Source: Sulfurimonas sp. (GTDB taxonomy: Bacteria > Campylobacterota > Campylobacteria > Campylobacterales > Sulfurimonadaceae). Taken from it: a stretch of DNA of 64,000 nt. Position 1 is the stretch's first letter; each line of letters starts with the position of its first letter. Shown in pieces: positions 35,541 to 44,354 of the stretch. The notes under the pieces are model-generated. The model was not told where the DNA came from. It did no database searches and worked only from the letters and a program-made list of their open reading frames with translations. A program made the translations under genes and the position numbers. The DNA lies in assembly GCF_026196735.1 (NCBI RefSeq), contig NZ_JAPHUF010000004.1:1-64000 (forward strand). The letters run 5' to 3'.

Positions 35541-36593
35541 TTATTCAAACTTTTCTAAAATCTCATAAGCTGTATTTCTCACAGCCGGAGTTTCACCTAT
35601 GTCTTTTATGAGGTTTACCATCTCTTCTTTTGCCATTGTGTACGCAGCTCCTGCAGAGCTTACAACATTTTCTTCCATCATAGTAGAGCCCAAATCATTT
35701 GCTCCAAACATAAGAGCCATCTGACCTATGTATGGACCTTGTGTCACCCATGAACTTTGAATATTTGGCACATTATCAAGATAAAGCCTTGCAACTGCAA
35801 GAAGTCTCAAATAACGATTTGATGACGGCTTATCCATATCAGGTATCTGAGCCAGAAGTTCAGTGTTTTGCCCTTGAAAACTCCACATGATAAATGCTCT
35901 AAAACCACTTGTTTCATCTTGTAGATTTCTTACCATATCAAAGTGCTCTATTATATCTTCATCGCTCTCAACTGTTCCATACATCATAGTAGCAGTTGAC
36001 ATAATATCGAGCTTATGAGCTTGACGGTGAACATCTATCCAAACATCAGAGTCAATCTTTTTAGGTGCAATAATATCACGAACCTTATCAGAGAGAATTT
36101 CAGCTCCTGCTCCGGGAATTGATGCAAGACCTTTGGCTTTGAGACGAGCAAGAACTTCTTGAATTGTAATGCGAGAAACTTTTGCAATAAAGTCAAGTTC
36201 TATTGAAGAGAAACCATGGATAGTAATAGTAGGGTATTTGGTGTGAATATGTTCTACCAAATCTTCATACCACTCAATTTTTAGTTTTGGATGGACTCCG
36301 CCTTGAAAAAGTATCTGCGTTCCGCCGATTTCTAAAAGCTCATCTATCTTTTCATCAATCTCATCGAATGTTAAAACATAAGCATCCGCATCTTTTTCAT
36401 GCCTGTAAAATGCACAAAACTTGCAATCAACCCAGCAGATATTTGTGTAGTTGATATTTCTGTCTACTACAAAAGTTGTTATACCTTTTGGATGTAACTC
36501 TTTTTTACGAGCAGTTGCCATTTTTCCCAACTCTTTTAAATCAGCATTTTTTATTAAGTCTAATGCCTCTTCTTTAGTTAATCTTTTTTGCAT
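35541..36593 (-). CDS. mqnC: dehypoxanthine futalosine cyclase, radical SAM
   Basis: 350 residues. The radical SAM cluster motif is CWVDCKFC, followed by AFYRHEKDADAY, and the family segments GGVHPKLKIEWYEDL and HGFSSIE point to the MqnC/MqnE group. MqnC is chosen over MqnE for length and for the neighbouring M16 gene, an order I recall for HP0656-HP0657 in H. pylori. The enzyme acts in the futalosine route to menaquinone, the electron carrier of Campylobacterota. It overlaps the upstream DUF302 gene by 16 bases. Confidence 0.85.
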   Translation of the reverse strand: MQKRLTKEEALDLIKNADLKELGKMATARKKELHPKGITTFVVDRNINYTNICWVDCKFCAFYRHEKDADAYVLTFDEIDEKIDELLEIGGTQILFQGGVHPKLKIEWYEDLVEHIHTKYPTITIHGFSSIELDFIAKVSRITIQEVLARLKAKGLASIPGAGAEILSDKVRDIIAPKKIDSDVWIDVHRQAHKLDIMSTATMMYGTVESDEDIIEHFDMVRNLQDETSGFRAFIMWSFQGQNTELLAQIPDMDKPSSNRYLRLLAVARLYLDNVPNIQSSWVTQGPYIGQMALMFGANDLGSTMMEENVVSSAGAAYTMAKEEMVNLIKDIGETPAVRNTAYEILEKFE

Positions 36594-37021
36594 TGTCCCG
36601 CTTTAGTAGTTATTTTATCCATACCCGTGTTAACCTTCTGAACTTTTTTGGGGGCATCTATGTCATGTTTTTGTTCAAGCCATGAACCATCTCTATAAGC
36701 CATTTGAACACGATTTTCTTTATCTTTGTAAACAAGTATTCTAAGAGGAAGATCGAGTCCTATTTTCATCTCTTGGTTCATCAAAACAGTACCAAGTTTT
36801 GGATTCCCAAAAATTATCACTTTTGAAGGATTCATATCCATTTTGACCATATCTGCATTGGCTTTGTGATTTATAGTCGCAAATATAGTTGATCCATTTT
36901 TTTTAACTATTCGCTCAATATTTTCAACTGTTTCATCAAAACTGCATTGACTCTCTTTGACAATAATGTCATTTGCAAAAAGTGCTGTTGTAAAAACAAC
37001 TAAAGCTATAATCTTCTTCAT
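36578..37021 (-). CDS. DUF302-family periplasmic protein
   Basis: 147 residues. A signal peptide (MKKIIALVVFTTALFA) is followed by a DUF302 domain (about 20-125): SFDETVENIERIVKKNGSTIF, KVIIFGNPKLGTVLM and ALDLPLRILVY-like strands. DUF302 proteins are small, often linked to redox or sulfur metabolism, but their role is not settled. It lies in a minus-strand run, 3 bases after nusB and overlapping mqnC by 16 bases. Two cysteines remain in the mature protein (near 27 and near the C-terminus). Confidence 0.82.
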   Translation of the reverse strand: MKKIIALVVFTTALFANDIIVKESQCSFDETVENIERIVKKNGSTIFATINHKANADMVKMDMNPSKVIIFGNPKLGTVLMNQEMKIGLDLPLRILVYKDKENRVQMAYRDGSWLEQKHDIDAPKKVQKVNTGMDKITTKAGQCKKD

Positions 37022-37024
37022 AAA

Positions 37025-37429
37025 CTACTCTGGTTTGTCTTTGCTTATTGCGTCAAGAACACCATTAATAAATTTAGGGGATTGTTCTGTACCAAATGCC
37101 TTTGTAATCTCTACCGCTTCATTTATAACAACAGCAGAATCAAGTTCACCAAAAAGTATCTCATAAGTTGCTAGTCTAAGAGTAGCTCGCTCAATACTTC
37201 CGAGTCTCTCAAAATCCCAATCTTTTAAATGCTCAATAATCGCTTTATCACAAGCCTCAAGATTTGCCATAACACCCTCATAAAGAGCTAGTGCAAAGTC
37301 TTTTTGTTTGTTACGAATCTTTTTCTCTTCTAAAATCTCATCTGTGTGCTCTGCGATGTTTCCGTTACCTAAGTCATAAGCGTATAGCAGACTTACAACT
37401 GCCATTCTAGCGTGATGTCTAGTAGCCAT
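37025..37429 (-). CDS. nusB: transcription antitermination factor NusB
   Basis: 134 residues, all-helical NusB: RHHARMAVVSLLYAYDLG at the start, LKDWDFERLGSIERATLRLATYEI in the middle and AVEITKAFGTEQSPKFINGVLDA at the end. NusB with NusE binds boxA RNA for rRNA antitermination. Its ATG overlaps the ribH stop (TAATG arrangement), so translation is probably coupled. The kdsA-ribH-nusB order matches C. jejuni as I recall it. Confidence 0.95.
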   Translation of the reverse strand: MATRHHARMAVVSLLYAYDLGNGNIAEHTDEILEEKKIRNKQKDFALALYEGVMANLEACDKAIIEHLKDWDFERLGSIERATLRLATYEILFGELDSAVVINEAVEITKAFGTEQSPKFINGVLDAISKDKPE

Positions 37430-37893
37430 TAAAGGTTCTCATACAAGTCAAGCATCTCAATAACAGTAGTCATTGCTTCAAAACCTTTATTTCCGGCTTT
37501 TGTACCGGCTCTTTCTATTGCCTGCTCGATTGTATCAGTAGTAAGCAGTCCGAATGAAACCGGTTTTTGATACTTAAGGCTCATAGTAGCGATACCTTTA
37601 GTCGCCTCAGCTGATACATAATCAAAGTGAGGAGTGGCTCCACGGATAACTGCACCTAAAGCACACACTGCATCATATTTACCAGATGCTAAAAGTTGGT
37701 CAACTATCATTGGAAGTTCAAATGCCCCAGGAACCAATACATGAGTCAAATCACTCTCTTCTCCACCATGACGATCAAATGCATCTTTTGCGCCTTCAAC
37801 CAATCTGTCAACTATAAAGTGATTCCATCTTGTACTAACTATTGCAATTTTTTTGCCGTTTACTACTTTTAATTTACCTTCAACTAATTTCAT
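37429..37893 (-). CDS. ribH: 6,7-dimethyl-8-ribityllumazine synthase
   Basis: 154 residues, usual length. Family marks are [39 protein letters not shown] (substrate and catalytic histidine loop) and KAGNKGFEA. It makes the lumazine precursor of riboflavin; ribA at 52741 supplies an earlier step of the same pathway from elsewhere in the window. It lies 1 base after kdsA and overlaps nusB by one base. Confidence 0.97.
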   Translation of the reverse strand: MKLVEGKLKVVNGKKIAIVSTRWNHFIVDRLVEGAKDAFDRHGGEESDLTHVLVPGAFELPMIVDQLLASGKYDAVCALGAVIRGATPHFDYVSAEATKGIATMSLKYQKPVSFGLLTTDTIEQAIERAGTKAGNKGFEAMTTVIEMLDLYENL

Positions 37894-37894
37894 A

Positions 37895-38686
37895 CTATAT
37901 CTCCTGTATCTTTTTAATTTTTATTATTAATTTTTCTAACTCATCAAGTTTTACCATATTTGGTCCATCGCTAAGTGCAATACTTGGGTCAAAGTGCGTC
38001 TCCATAAAAAAACCATCAACTCCAACCGCCGCTGCACCTTTTGCCAAGTATGGAACCATAGAACTGTCCCCGCCTGTTTTGCCGTCTTGTGCAGTTGGCA
38101 TCTGAACAGAATGTGTTGCATCAAATATAACCGGTGCAAACTTTCTCATAGTGACTAAGTTTCTCATATCAACTACCATGTTGCCGTATCCAAAAGAGTT
38201 TCCTCTCTCACAAAGAAACACACCATGCTTTTTAGAGTTCTCATAAGTCGCCTCTGAACACCCTCTTGTTTGAAGGATTTTTAAAACTGGATAAAGCATA
38301 GCATCGCCGCTTAAAAACTGTCCTTTTTTGATATTGACTATTTTGTCGGTCTTTGCACAAGCTACCAGCAAGTCTGTCTGACGACATAAAAAAGCTGGAA
38401 TTTGCAACATGTCAACTACCTCTGCTACTTGAGCAACTTGAGTAGACTCGTGTACATCAGTAACAATTTTATACCCAAAGTCATCTTTGACTTTTTGAAG
38501 TATACGCAGACCTTCATCGATACCAAGTCCACGAAAACTCTCTAATGATGTACGATTTGCCTTGTCAAAACTAGCTTTAAAAAAGAAGTCTATAGAATCA
38601 TCTTCATGATACTGCTCTAAAGCTTTTGCAATTTTAAAAATATTTTCTTCACTCTCGATAACACAAGGTCCTGTGAGTAATGTCAT
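37895..38686 (-). CDS. kdsA: 3-deoxy-8-phosphooctulonate (KDO8P) synthase
   Basis: 263 residues. Recognised by [70 protein letters not shown] and ATHSVQMP. The enzyme condenses PEP with arabinose 5-phosphate to make KDO8P for lipopolysaccharide core, the substrate later exported through LptD. The metal-site cysteine of the metal-dependent class seems absent at the N-terminal position, but I cannot place the class firmly. It leads the kdsA-ribH-nusB run. Confidence 0.96.
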   Translation of the reverse strand: MTLLTGPCVIESEENIFKIAKALEQYHEDDSIDFFFKASFDKANRTSLESFRGLGIDEGLRILQKVKDDFGYKIVTDVHESTQVAQVAEVVDMLQIPAFLCRQTDLLVACAKTDKIVNIKKGQFLSGDAMLYPVLKILQTRGCSEATYENSKKHGVFLCERGNSFGYGNMVVDMRNLVTMRKFAPVIFDATHSVQMPTAQDGKTGGDSSMVPYLAKGAAAVGVDGFFMETHFDPSIALSDGPNMVKLDELEKLIIKIKKIQEI

Positions 38687-38761
38687 TATTTACCTTTATA
38701 GCATTTAAAAATAGAGAGAGATTATATCATAATGGTTTTAATCTAAAATTACCACACCGTA

Positions 38762-39649
38762 CTACTTAGTACGAGCAACCATAATTCCGGCAAAAACAAT
38801 AAGAATTATTCCACATGTAGTTATCAAGTTAGGAAGAGAATCGCCGAGTAAAAGCCCTACTAATATAGCAAATACTATATTGCTGTAACTAACCGCTCCA
38901 ACTATCCCTGCTTTGGTCTCTCCGTAAGCTTTTGTCATAAAAAATTGCGAGAGTGTTCCTAAAACACCCAAAGCGATAACATAAAACCAAACAATCCCCT
39001 TTGGCAAGACAAACTCACCAAGCATAAAATCAAGCTCTGACATGTAGAAATATTTTGATAATATAAAAAGGATAATCGGACCGATTGTTCCCACTAAAGT
39101 AAAGGATAAAACTATCGCTCTTGTGTCATAGTATTTTTTAAGTTCTCTAACAGAAGTGTAAGCCAGTGCCGCTCCGACACCGCTAAAGATGCCCAGAATA
39201 TCATACTTTGTAAATCCAATCCCAGTTGGCCCAGTTATAAGAAGTATGCCTCCAAAACCGATAAATACAGCAAGCCACGCACTGAGTGAAAGCTTCTCTT
39301 TTAAAAACAGCCATGCAAATATTGCAGTAAAAATCGGTGCTGTTTTACTAAATGTGACTGCATCTCCAAGTGGAATATTTGCGATATTATAAAAGTAAGC
39401 CAATACGGCGACAAAGCCCATCACTCCTCGAAAAAGCAGTAAAAATGGCTTTCCGCCCTGCTGAATCATAGGTTTTTTGTATACAGCGTAGCCTATTATA
39501 GCCACGCCAAAGATATTTCTAAAAAAGACTACTTCGAGTGAACTCATATGTTCTGATGCAAGCTTGGCAAATGCACCCATAATTGCGAAAATAAATGATG
39601 CCAAAACCATATATTTAACACCACTGTTTAATTGTTTTATACTTTGCAT
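38762..39649 (-). CDS. EamA/DMT-superfamily transporter
   Basis: 295 residues with about ten membrane helices in two EamA repeats (about 15-145 and 160-290). Repeat signatures are ASFIFAIMGAFAKLASEHM with FFRNIFG in the first half and YVIALGVLGTLSQFFMTKAYGE in the second. The substrate is unknown; relatives export metabolites such as S-adenosylmethionine or amino acids. It is single-gene, 75 bases downstream of nothing on its strand, divergent from the histidine kinase gene, with a short regulatory region between them. Confidence 0.88.
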   Translation of the reverse strand: MQSIKQLNSGVKYMVLASFIFAIMGAFAKLASEHMSSLEVVFFRNIFGVAIIGYAVYKKPMIQQGGKPFLLLFRGVMGFVAVLAYFYNIANIPLGDAVTFSKTAPIFTAIFAWLFLKEKLSLSAWLAVFIGFGGILLITGPTGIGFTKYDILGIFSGVGAALAYTSVRELKKYYDTRAIVLSFTLVGTIGPIILFILSKYFYMSELDFMLGEFVLPKGIVWFYVIALGVLGTLSQFFMTKAYGETKAGIVGAVSYSNIVFAILVGLLLGDSLPNLITTCGIILIVFAGIMVARTK

Positions 39650-39685
39650 AATGCAATTATAGCCATACTATTTTGTACTTTGTTT

Positions 39686-39718
39686 ATTCAAATAGATTAT
39701 GTTATAATTTATTTGAAT
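39686..39718 (+). promoter_or_regulatory. inverted repeat around the -10 box of the histidine kinase gene
   Basis: A perfect 9-base inverted repeat, ATTCAAATA (39686-39694) and TATTTGAAT (39710-39718), surrounds the TATAAT box at 39703-39708. Such a layout fits a repressor site at a promoter. The AGGAG ribosome site follows at 39724-39728. Confidence 0.5.
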
Positions 39719-39740
39719 TAAATAGGAGATGTTCATAATC

Positions 39741-41114
39741 ATGAAAAAAAACAATAACATGTTATCGTTGCGCAACAGATATATTCCAGCTATGTTACTA
39801 GTTGCAATATTGTCGGTTTTTGCATACATAAATGTTGAGAGAATAATTGATTCGATTGAAAATGACTCTAGTATAATCAATACAAGCGGTCGTCAAAGAA
39901 TGTTGTCCCAAAATCTTATACTTCTTGCAATAAAATATCTAGATAGCCCAACTCAAGAAAACAGACAAACTTTAGAAAAAAATATAAAACTTATGAAAGA
40001 TTCTCATAACTATCTACTTAACAAAGATAAAAACACTCGATTAAAAATCATCTATGATGAAAAAAAACTATCCATAAAATTAAATACATTTTTAAATGAG
40101 CTTGGTGCAATTGTCAATCATAAAAACAAAGAAATTATTACAAAAATATCAGCTGATGCTGAACACTTGCTTCCTTTACTCTCAGAGGCTGTCCAAGAGT
40201 ATGAAAATATAAACAATTTAAAAGTTGCTAATTTAAAACAAACTCAACTATACATCCTCATCATTACTCTGGCTCTTTTGATTTTAGAGGTAATTTTTAT
40301 ATTCCATCCGGCTAGTAAACAGATAAAAAAGAACAGTGATGAATTAAAAGAGCTTAACAGCAATCTACAAAAGAAAGTAAAAGAAGAAATTGATAAAAAT
40401 AGAAAAAAAGAAGAACACTTAATACAACAATCACGAATGGCTCAAATGGGAGAGATGATTGCTATGATTGCTCATCAATGGAGACAGCCACTCGGGGCAA
40501 TCAGCAGCATTAATTCTACTATTGAAGTAGATGCTATGCTTGACTCCTTAGATAAAGATGCAACCATAAAAAACACAAACAAAATATCTAAATTGGTACA
40601 ACACCTAAGCCAAACAATAGATGATTTTAGAGAGTTTTTTAAACCAAACAAACAAAAACAAAAAACTAATTGTGACGAAGCCATAGCAAATACACTCAAT
40701 ATAGTTGGAAACTCTTTAAAAACCAAGAACATAACACTAAAAAAAGAACTAAACTGCAACGAAGATTTTCATACACATAGAAATGAGTTGATTCAAGTTG
40801 TTTTAAATCTAATAAAAAATGCCGAAGATGCCCTACTTGAGAATGAAATTAAAGACCCTTATATTAAACTATCTTCATATAATGAAAATGAAAAAAATAT
40901 AATAGAAGTTTCCGACAATGCCGGTGGTATTCCAAATGATATTATTGAAAAAATATTTGATTCGTATTTTAGTACAAAAAAAGAAAAAGATGGCACCGGT
41001 CTGGGGCTGTATATGAGTAAAACAATTATAGAAGATCATTGCGGTGGAAAACTTACGGTTTTCAATAATACACAAGGTGCCGTTTTTCAAATATCTCTAC
41101 CACAAAATAATTAA
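39741..41114 (+). CDS. orphan sensor histidine kinase with PilJ/NarX-like sensor
   Basis: 457 residues from ATG 39741. An ATG at 39729 directly touches the AGGAG site and is unlikely, though 12 bases to 39741 is long. Membrane helices at about 10-28 and 175-195 enclose a periplasmic domain with NTSGRQRMLSQNLILLA, the PilJ/NarX-type helical sensor. A coiled coil leads to the kinase core: H-box MIAHQWRQPLGAI, N-box NLIKNAEDAL, G-boxes DNAGGIP and GTGLGLYMSK. No response regulator is adjacent, so its partner is elsewhere. The HQWRQPL form is frequent in Campylobacterota. Confidence 0.9.
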   Translation: MKKNNNMLSLRNRYIPAMLLVAILSVFAYINVERIIDSIENDSSIINTSGRQRMLSQNLILLAIKYLDSPTQENRQTLEKNIKLMKDSHNYLLNKDKNTRLKIIYDEKKLSIKLNTFLNELGAIVNHKNKEIITKISADAEHLLPLLSEAVQEYENINNLKVANLKQTQLYILIITLALLILEVIFIFHPASKQIKKNSDELKELNSNLQKKVKEEIDKNRKKEEHLIQQSRMAQMGEMIAMIAHQWRQPLGAISSINSTIEVDAMLDSLDKDATIKNTNKISKLVQHLSQTIDDFREFFKPNKQKQKTNCDEAIANTLNIVGNSLKTKNITLKKELNCNEDFHTHRNELIQVVLNLIKNAEDALLENEIKDPYIKLSSYNENEKNIIEVSDNAGGIPNDIIEKIFDSYFSTKKEKDGTGLGLYMSKTIIEDHCGGKLTVFNNTQGAVFQISLPQNN

Positions 41115-41177
41115 TTACATATGGCATATTTAATTTAATAAAGATATAATTTAAAGACAATAACAAAAGGGGAAATT

Positions 41178-42215
41178 TTGTCCTTACGCATGATAGCTGT
41201 TTTGCTATGCTTGTTTTTAATTTCTCAAGCAGTTGCAGACACCAATACTACAACTCAAACTTTTGAAGAGTATATTGACGAAAAGCAAAAAAAGATATCA
41301 GAAAAAGTTGTTGACTGGTCATACAATATAGACAATGGACTAAGCCGCTGGATTTACAATGCAGATGATGAAGCTTATTGTGAAGAACAAGAAAAAATAC
41401 TAAATGAAAGATTTTTTGAAGATAGTGACATTTCTGTTGATGATTTTTTTAAAAATGAGAAGTTTATTGAAGAGACTGAAAAAAGATTCGTTCGTGTTCG
41501 ATTTGGTGCAGATTTTCAATCAAAAGAGTCAACTGACTTCAACTACAAAATAAGAGTTCAAATACCCCTGAGCAAAACCAAAAAAAATATTAAACTGTTT
41601 TTTGACAATGTAGAGCGAGATTACTTTACCGGTGATGCTTCTGATGAAGAAAAAACTCCAGATGTTGGACTTAGCTACTTTTCACCAGACTACTATAAAC
41701 TTAAATCAAAATACTCAATAGGAACCAGCGGATTAAACGGGTATCTTCGTGCTAGATACTCTAGAGCTTATCTAAGCGGAAAATGGAAAATCGAGCCTAC
41801 GCAACAGTTTAAATACTCAATAGATGATGGCTGGCAGGAAGAGACTAATGTATATTTTGACAGAGCACTCGAAGAGTCTTCACTTTTTAGAACCACCCTG
41901 CATCGTAAAACAAGAGCACATGTAGACGGAATGGACTACAGCCTAGGTTTTTCTTACTTTTTTATACAGTCAAAAAAATCTGGATTAAGCTTATCACAAT
42001 CATTTTGGGGAAATACAAAATATAGAACTCTTGATAAACCAGAGTCATACTCCGGCATAAGTAACTATAGTACCACAGTTGGTTGGCGTCAGAGTATTTG
42101 GCGTAAATGGTTTGCATATGAGATACAGCCTGGAATCAGCTTTCATAGGCAATATGATTATGAACCAAACTACATATTGAAATTTTATGTTGATTTTTAT
42201 TTTGGAAACATTTGA
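41178..42215 (+). CDS. exported protein, probable outer-membrane barrel
   Basis: 345 residues starting at TTG 41178, about 5 bases after AAGGGGAA; ATG 41190 is too distant from that site. A signal peptide ends at SQAVA. The N-terminal 100 residues are acidic and helical (WSYNIDNGLSRWIYNADDEAY), while the rest alternates aromatic and polar residues in strand-like blocks and ends ILKFYVDFYFGNI, as in outer-membrane barrels. I do not recognise the family. The DUF3108 gene follows after 31 bases, and the two may work together in the envelope. Confidence 0.65.
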   Translation: MSLRMIAVLLCLFLISQAVADTNTTTQTFEEYIDEKQKKISEKVVDWSYNIDNGLSRWIYNADDEAYCEEQEKILNERFFEDSDISVDDFFKNEKFIEETEKRFVRVRFGADFQSKESTDFNYKIRVQIPLSKTKKNIKLFFDNVERDYFTGDASDEEKTPDVGLSYFSPDYYKLKSKYSIGTSGLNGYLRARYSRAYLSGKWKIEPTQQFKYSIDDGWQEETNVYFDRALEESSLFRTTLHRKTRAHVDGMDYSLGFSYFFIQSKKSGLSLSQSFWGNTKYRTLDKPESYSGISNYSTTVGWRQSIWRKWFAYEIQPGISFHRQYDYEPNYILKFYVDFYFGNI

Positions 42216-42246
42216 TATAATATATATTATATGAAGGGGTTTGAAG

Positions 42247-43041
42247 ATGAAAATTTTTGTAATTATATTCTTGTTGACTAGCTCTTTTTTTGCTCAAAGC
42301 TATTCGACGCGTTATGATGTAAATGTTGGTATGTTTGGGAGAGTCGGGTATGCTGATTTTACATTAAAAGTAAATGGTGACAACTACGAAGCTAAGCTCT
42401 CGGCAATCATGGTCGGTGTTGCTGCGACACTTACCGGAAATTGGGTTGAAACTTTCACAAGCAATGGTAACATAGTCGATGGAAAATACATTCCGCAGAA
42501 ATTTATAAAAACCAAAAACACTACGAGAAAAAGCAGAATTCAAACCTATTATTTTGACCATGATAAAAAAGAAGTAAAATTAGTAGAAGAAAAGACAAAA
42601 ATAGTAAGCAAGTCTAGATTTGATACTACAGATTTTCAGATTTGTTATGAGGATGTTAATGAGACATCACATAAAGAAGAAGTCCTTGAGACTTATATTG
42701 CAGATGATTCTCTTAGTGCTTATTTAAATACTAAACTAAACGCCAATGCCAAAAATAAAATTTACAATTTAGTAGCTATCGGCGCGCACAATGATGAAAA
42801 CAATGTCACTTTATCTTTTTTAGACGGCTCAGAAAAAGAGTCTGCGCTGCTTAACTTTTCAAGTGATATTGAGACTGTTTACAATATACATGTAGAGCCT
42901 TTTGATAAGGAGGACAAGATAGTGGATGTGCTTGTAGCCTTTGATAAAGATGGTTATATGAAAGAGGCCCTGCTTGGTGAAGTTTTTTGGATAGGAAAGA
43001 TTACTGCAGACCGAGTTGATCAAAATATTGCAATAAAATAA
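42247..43041 (+). CDS. DUF3108-family periplasmic protein
   Basis: 264 residues from ATG 42247, with AAGGGG about seven bases upstream (a TTG two codons earlier is less well placed). Signal peptide MKIFVIIFLLTSSFFA is followed by a DUF3108-like beta-rich domain: YDVNVGMFGRVGYADFTLKV, YEAKLSAIMVG, KFIKTKNTTRKSRIQTYYFD and YNIHVEPFDKED. Function of the family is unknown. It lies behind the outer-membrane-like gene, with an 18-base AT-only palindrome between them. Confidence 0.78.
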   Translation: MKIFVIIFLLTSSFFAQSYSTRYDVNVGMFGRVGYADFTLKVNGDNYEAKLSAIMVGVAATLTGNWVETFTSNGNIVDGKYIPQKFIKTKNTTRKSRIQTYYFDHDKKEVKLVEEKTKIVSKSRFDTTDFQICYEDVNETSHKEEVLETYIADDSLSAYLNTKLNANAKNKIYNLVAIGAHNDENNVTLSFLDGSEKESALLNFSSDIETVYNIHVEPFDKEDKIVDVLVAFDKDGYMKEALLGEVFWIGKITADRVDQNIAIK

Positions 43042-43094
43042 ATCTATTTATTAACTTCTATTTCCTATAATAATATGATTAATAAAGGATAATT

Positions 43095-43847
43095 ATGGGC
43101 AATTTAATACTACTGGCTGTAATAGGTGGCTTTTTTTACTGGATATTTAAGAGCTATTTGAGATATACGGCTTACTCGCGAGAAGCGTTTAAAAACTTCT
43201 CTGTTTCAAAAGAATCTCTGCAAAAAAGTGATTTGGGTCTGTTTGTTGCATTAGTAGCAAAAGTAGCAAAAGCTGATGGAAGAGTAGATGCATTAGAGGC
43301 TCAACTAATCGGGATTATGTTTGATGATATTTCGGCAGTTTTTCCCCAGCCGCAAAAAACAAAAGATATTTTAAAAGAGATTTTCAACGAAGAAAAAGAC
43401 AGGTTTGATAACCTGCAAAGCATTGCACAAACTCTTGGGTCTGCAATAAAAAGAGACAGAGCAAAACAGCAGCAATTTATGGGCTTTTTGATTCAACTGG
43501 CGTTTATTGACGGAGATGTCAGTAAAAATGAAGAGCAGGTACTTGTAACCATTGCCGAAGCTTTTGAGTTTGACCCTAATGCCTACCATGCTATTTTTGA
43601 TCAGTTTGAGAAAATGATGAAAAATGTGCAGCCAAAAGCAAATATAGAAGATGCCTATAAACTTCTAGGTGTAAATGAGAGTGATGATATGAGTGTAATT
43701 AAAAAAGCGTATAGAAAGCTTATACGAGAGTATCATCCTGACATTATAAAATCTCAAGGAAAAGATGAGACATACATGCAAGAAGCAACAGCAAAAACTC
43801 AAGAGATAAATCAAGCATATGAGATGATAAAAGCTAAAAGAAAATAG
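43095..43847 (+). CDS. DjlA-like TerB/DnaJ co-chaperone
   Basis: 250 residues. An N-terminal membrane segment (about 4-18) is followed by a TerB-like helical domain (about 45-165, KVAKADGRVDALEAQLI and AFIDGDVSKNEEQVL) and a C-terminal J domain (about 183-250) with DAYKLLGVNESDD and the HPD motif in EYHPDII. This is the layout of DjlA, which stimulates DnaK at the inner membrane. The gene is followed by the cytochrome gene after 4 bases. Confidence 0.9.
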   Translation: MGNLILLAVIGGFFYWIFKSYLRYTAYSREAFKNFSVSKESLQKSDLGLFVALVAKVAKADGRVDALEAQLIGIMFDDISAVFPQPQKTKDILKEIFNEEKDRFDNLQSIAQTLGSAIKRDRAKQQQFMGFLIQLAFIDGDVSKNEEQVLVTIAEAFEFDPNAYHAIFDQFEKMMKNVQPKANIEDAYKLLGVNESDDMSVIKKAYRKLIREYHPDIIKSQGKDETYMQEATAKTQEINQAYEMIKAKRK

Positions 43848-43851
43848 TTAC

Positions 43852-44217
43852 ATGTATGTAAAATACTTTCTACTTTTTTCAATACTTGTCTACAACTTAC
43901 AAGCCAATGATATGAGAGCTTTACTCTTTCACGGTAATTGTACTACCTGCCATTTTGAAAATAAAACAGTATCTGCTCCATCAGTACTTGAATTTAAAAA
44001 CAGATATATGCAAGCATTTAAAGACAAAGAAGATTTTGTTAGTTACATGTCAACTTGGGTAAAGCATCCAAAAGAAGAGACTTCGCTTATGCATGACGCT
44101 GTTAAAAAACACGGTCTTATGCCTGAGCTAGGCTATGATATCAACACACTAAAGGAGATTTCTGCCTACATATATGAGACTGATTTTACTAAACATCACG
44201 AAGGACACAAAGATTAA
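43852..44217 (+). CDS. small periplasmic monohaem cytochrome c
   Basis: 121 residues. Signal peptide (about 1-18, LLFSILVYNLQA) and one haem site, CTTCH, in FHGNCTTCHFENK; a methionine in KHGLMPEL may be the sixth ligand. It is a small class I-like cytochrome for periplasmic electron transfer; the partner is unknown. Its stop codon overlaps the stop of the relic phosphoribosyltransferase end on the other strand, which helps to show how that locus looked before insertion. Confidence 0.85.
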   Translation: MYVKYFLLFSILVYNLQANDMRALLFHGNCTTCHFENKTVSAPSVLEFKNRYMQAFKDKEDFVSYMSTWVKHPKEETSLMHDAVKKHGLMPELGYDINTLKEISAYIYETDFTKHHEGHKD

Positions 44218-44254
44218 CCTTTAAAGTCCCTCTCCCAAAAAAATTCTATCCACT
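44214..44254 (-). pseudogene. relic of the original 3' end of the phosphoribosyltransferase gene
   Basis: On the minus strand this segment reads WIEFFWERDFKG and a stop codon, matching the intact gene's WIEFFWEKDF. The first 22 bases (44233-44254) are identical to 44355-44376. The relic stop overlaps the stop of the cytochrome gene, a compact arrangement that looks ancestral. A roughly 100-base insertion now separates the relic from its gene. Confidence 0.75.
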
Positions 44255-44354
44255 ACTACTAATTTCACACAAAAAGAAGTGATTCTTTTTGCTACGCTAG
44301 ACGCTATGTCGCTAAAGATAATGCTAAGCATTACAAGAGCGTATAAAATCTTTT
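44255..44354 (-). mobile_element. small insertion containing repeat copy 2 and a hairpin
   Basis: About 100 bases bordered by the 22-base direct repeats 44233-44254 and 44355-44376. It contains the core shared with 9676-9717 (44276-44317), followed by a hairpin at 44319-44333 (TAATGC-TAA-GCATTA). The new stop codon of the phosphoribosyltransferase gene lies in this hairpin. No protein gene is present, so it could be a MITE-like or REP-like unit; that class is inferred. Confidence 0.5.

Noticed and set aside
37842-38105. Plus-strand frame opposite the kdsA-ribH junction
   Set aside because: It crosses two conserved genes on the other strand and shows no start signal.
42215-42232. Perfect 18-base palindrome before the DUF3108 gene
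   Set aside because: It consists only of A and T in an AT-rich genome and contains a -10-like TATAAT, so chance is a good explanation. It is mentioned only within another finding.
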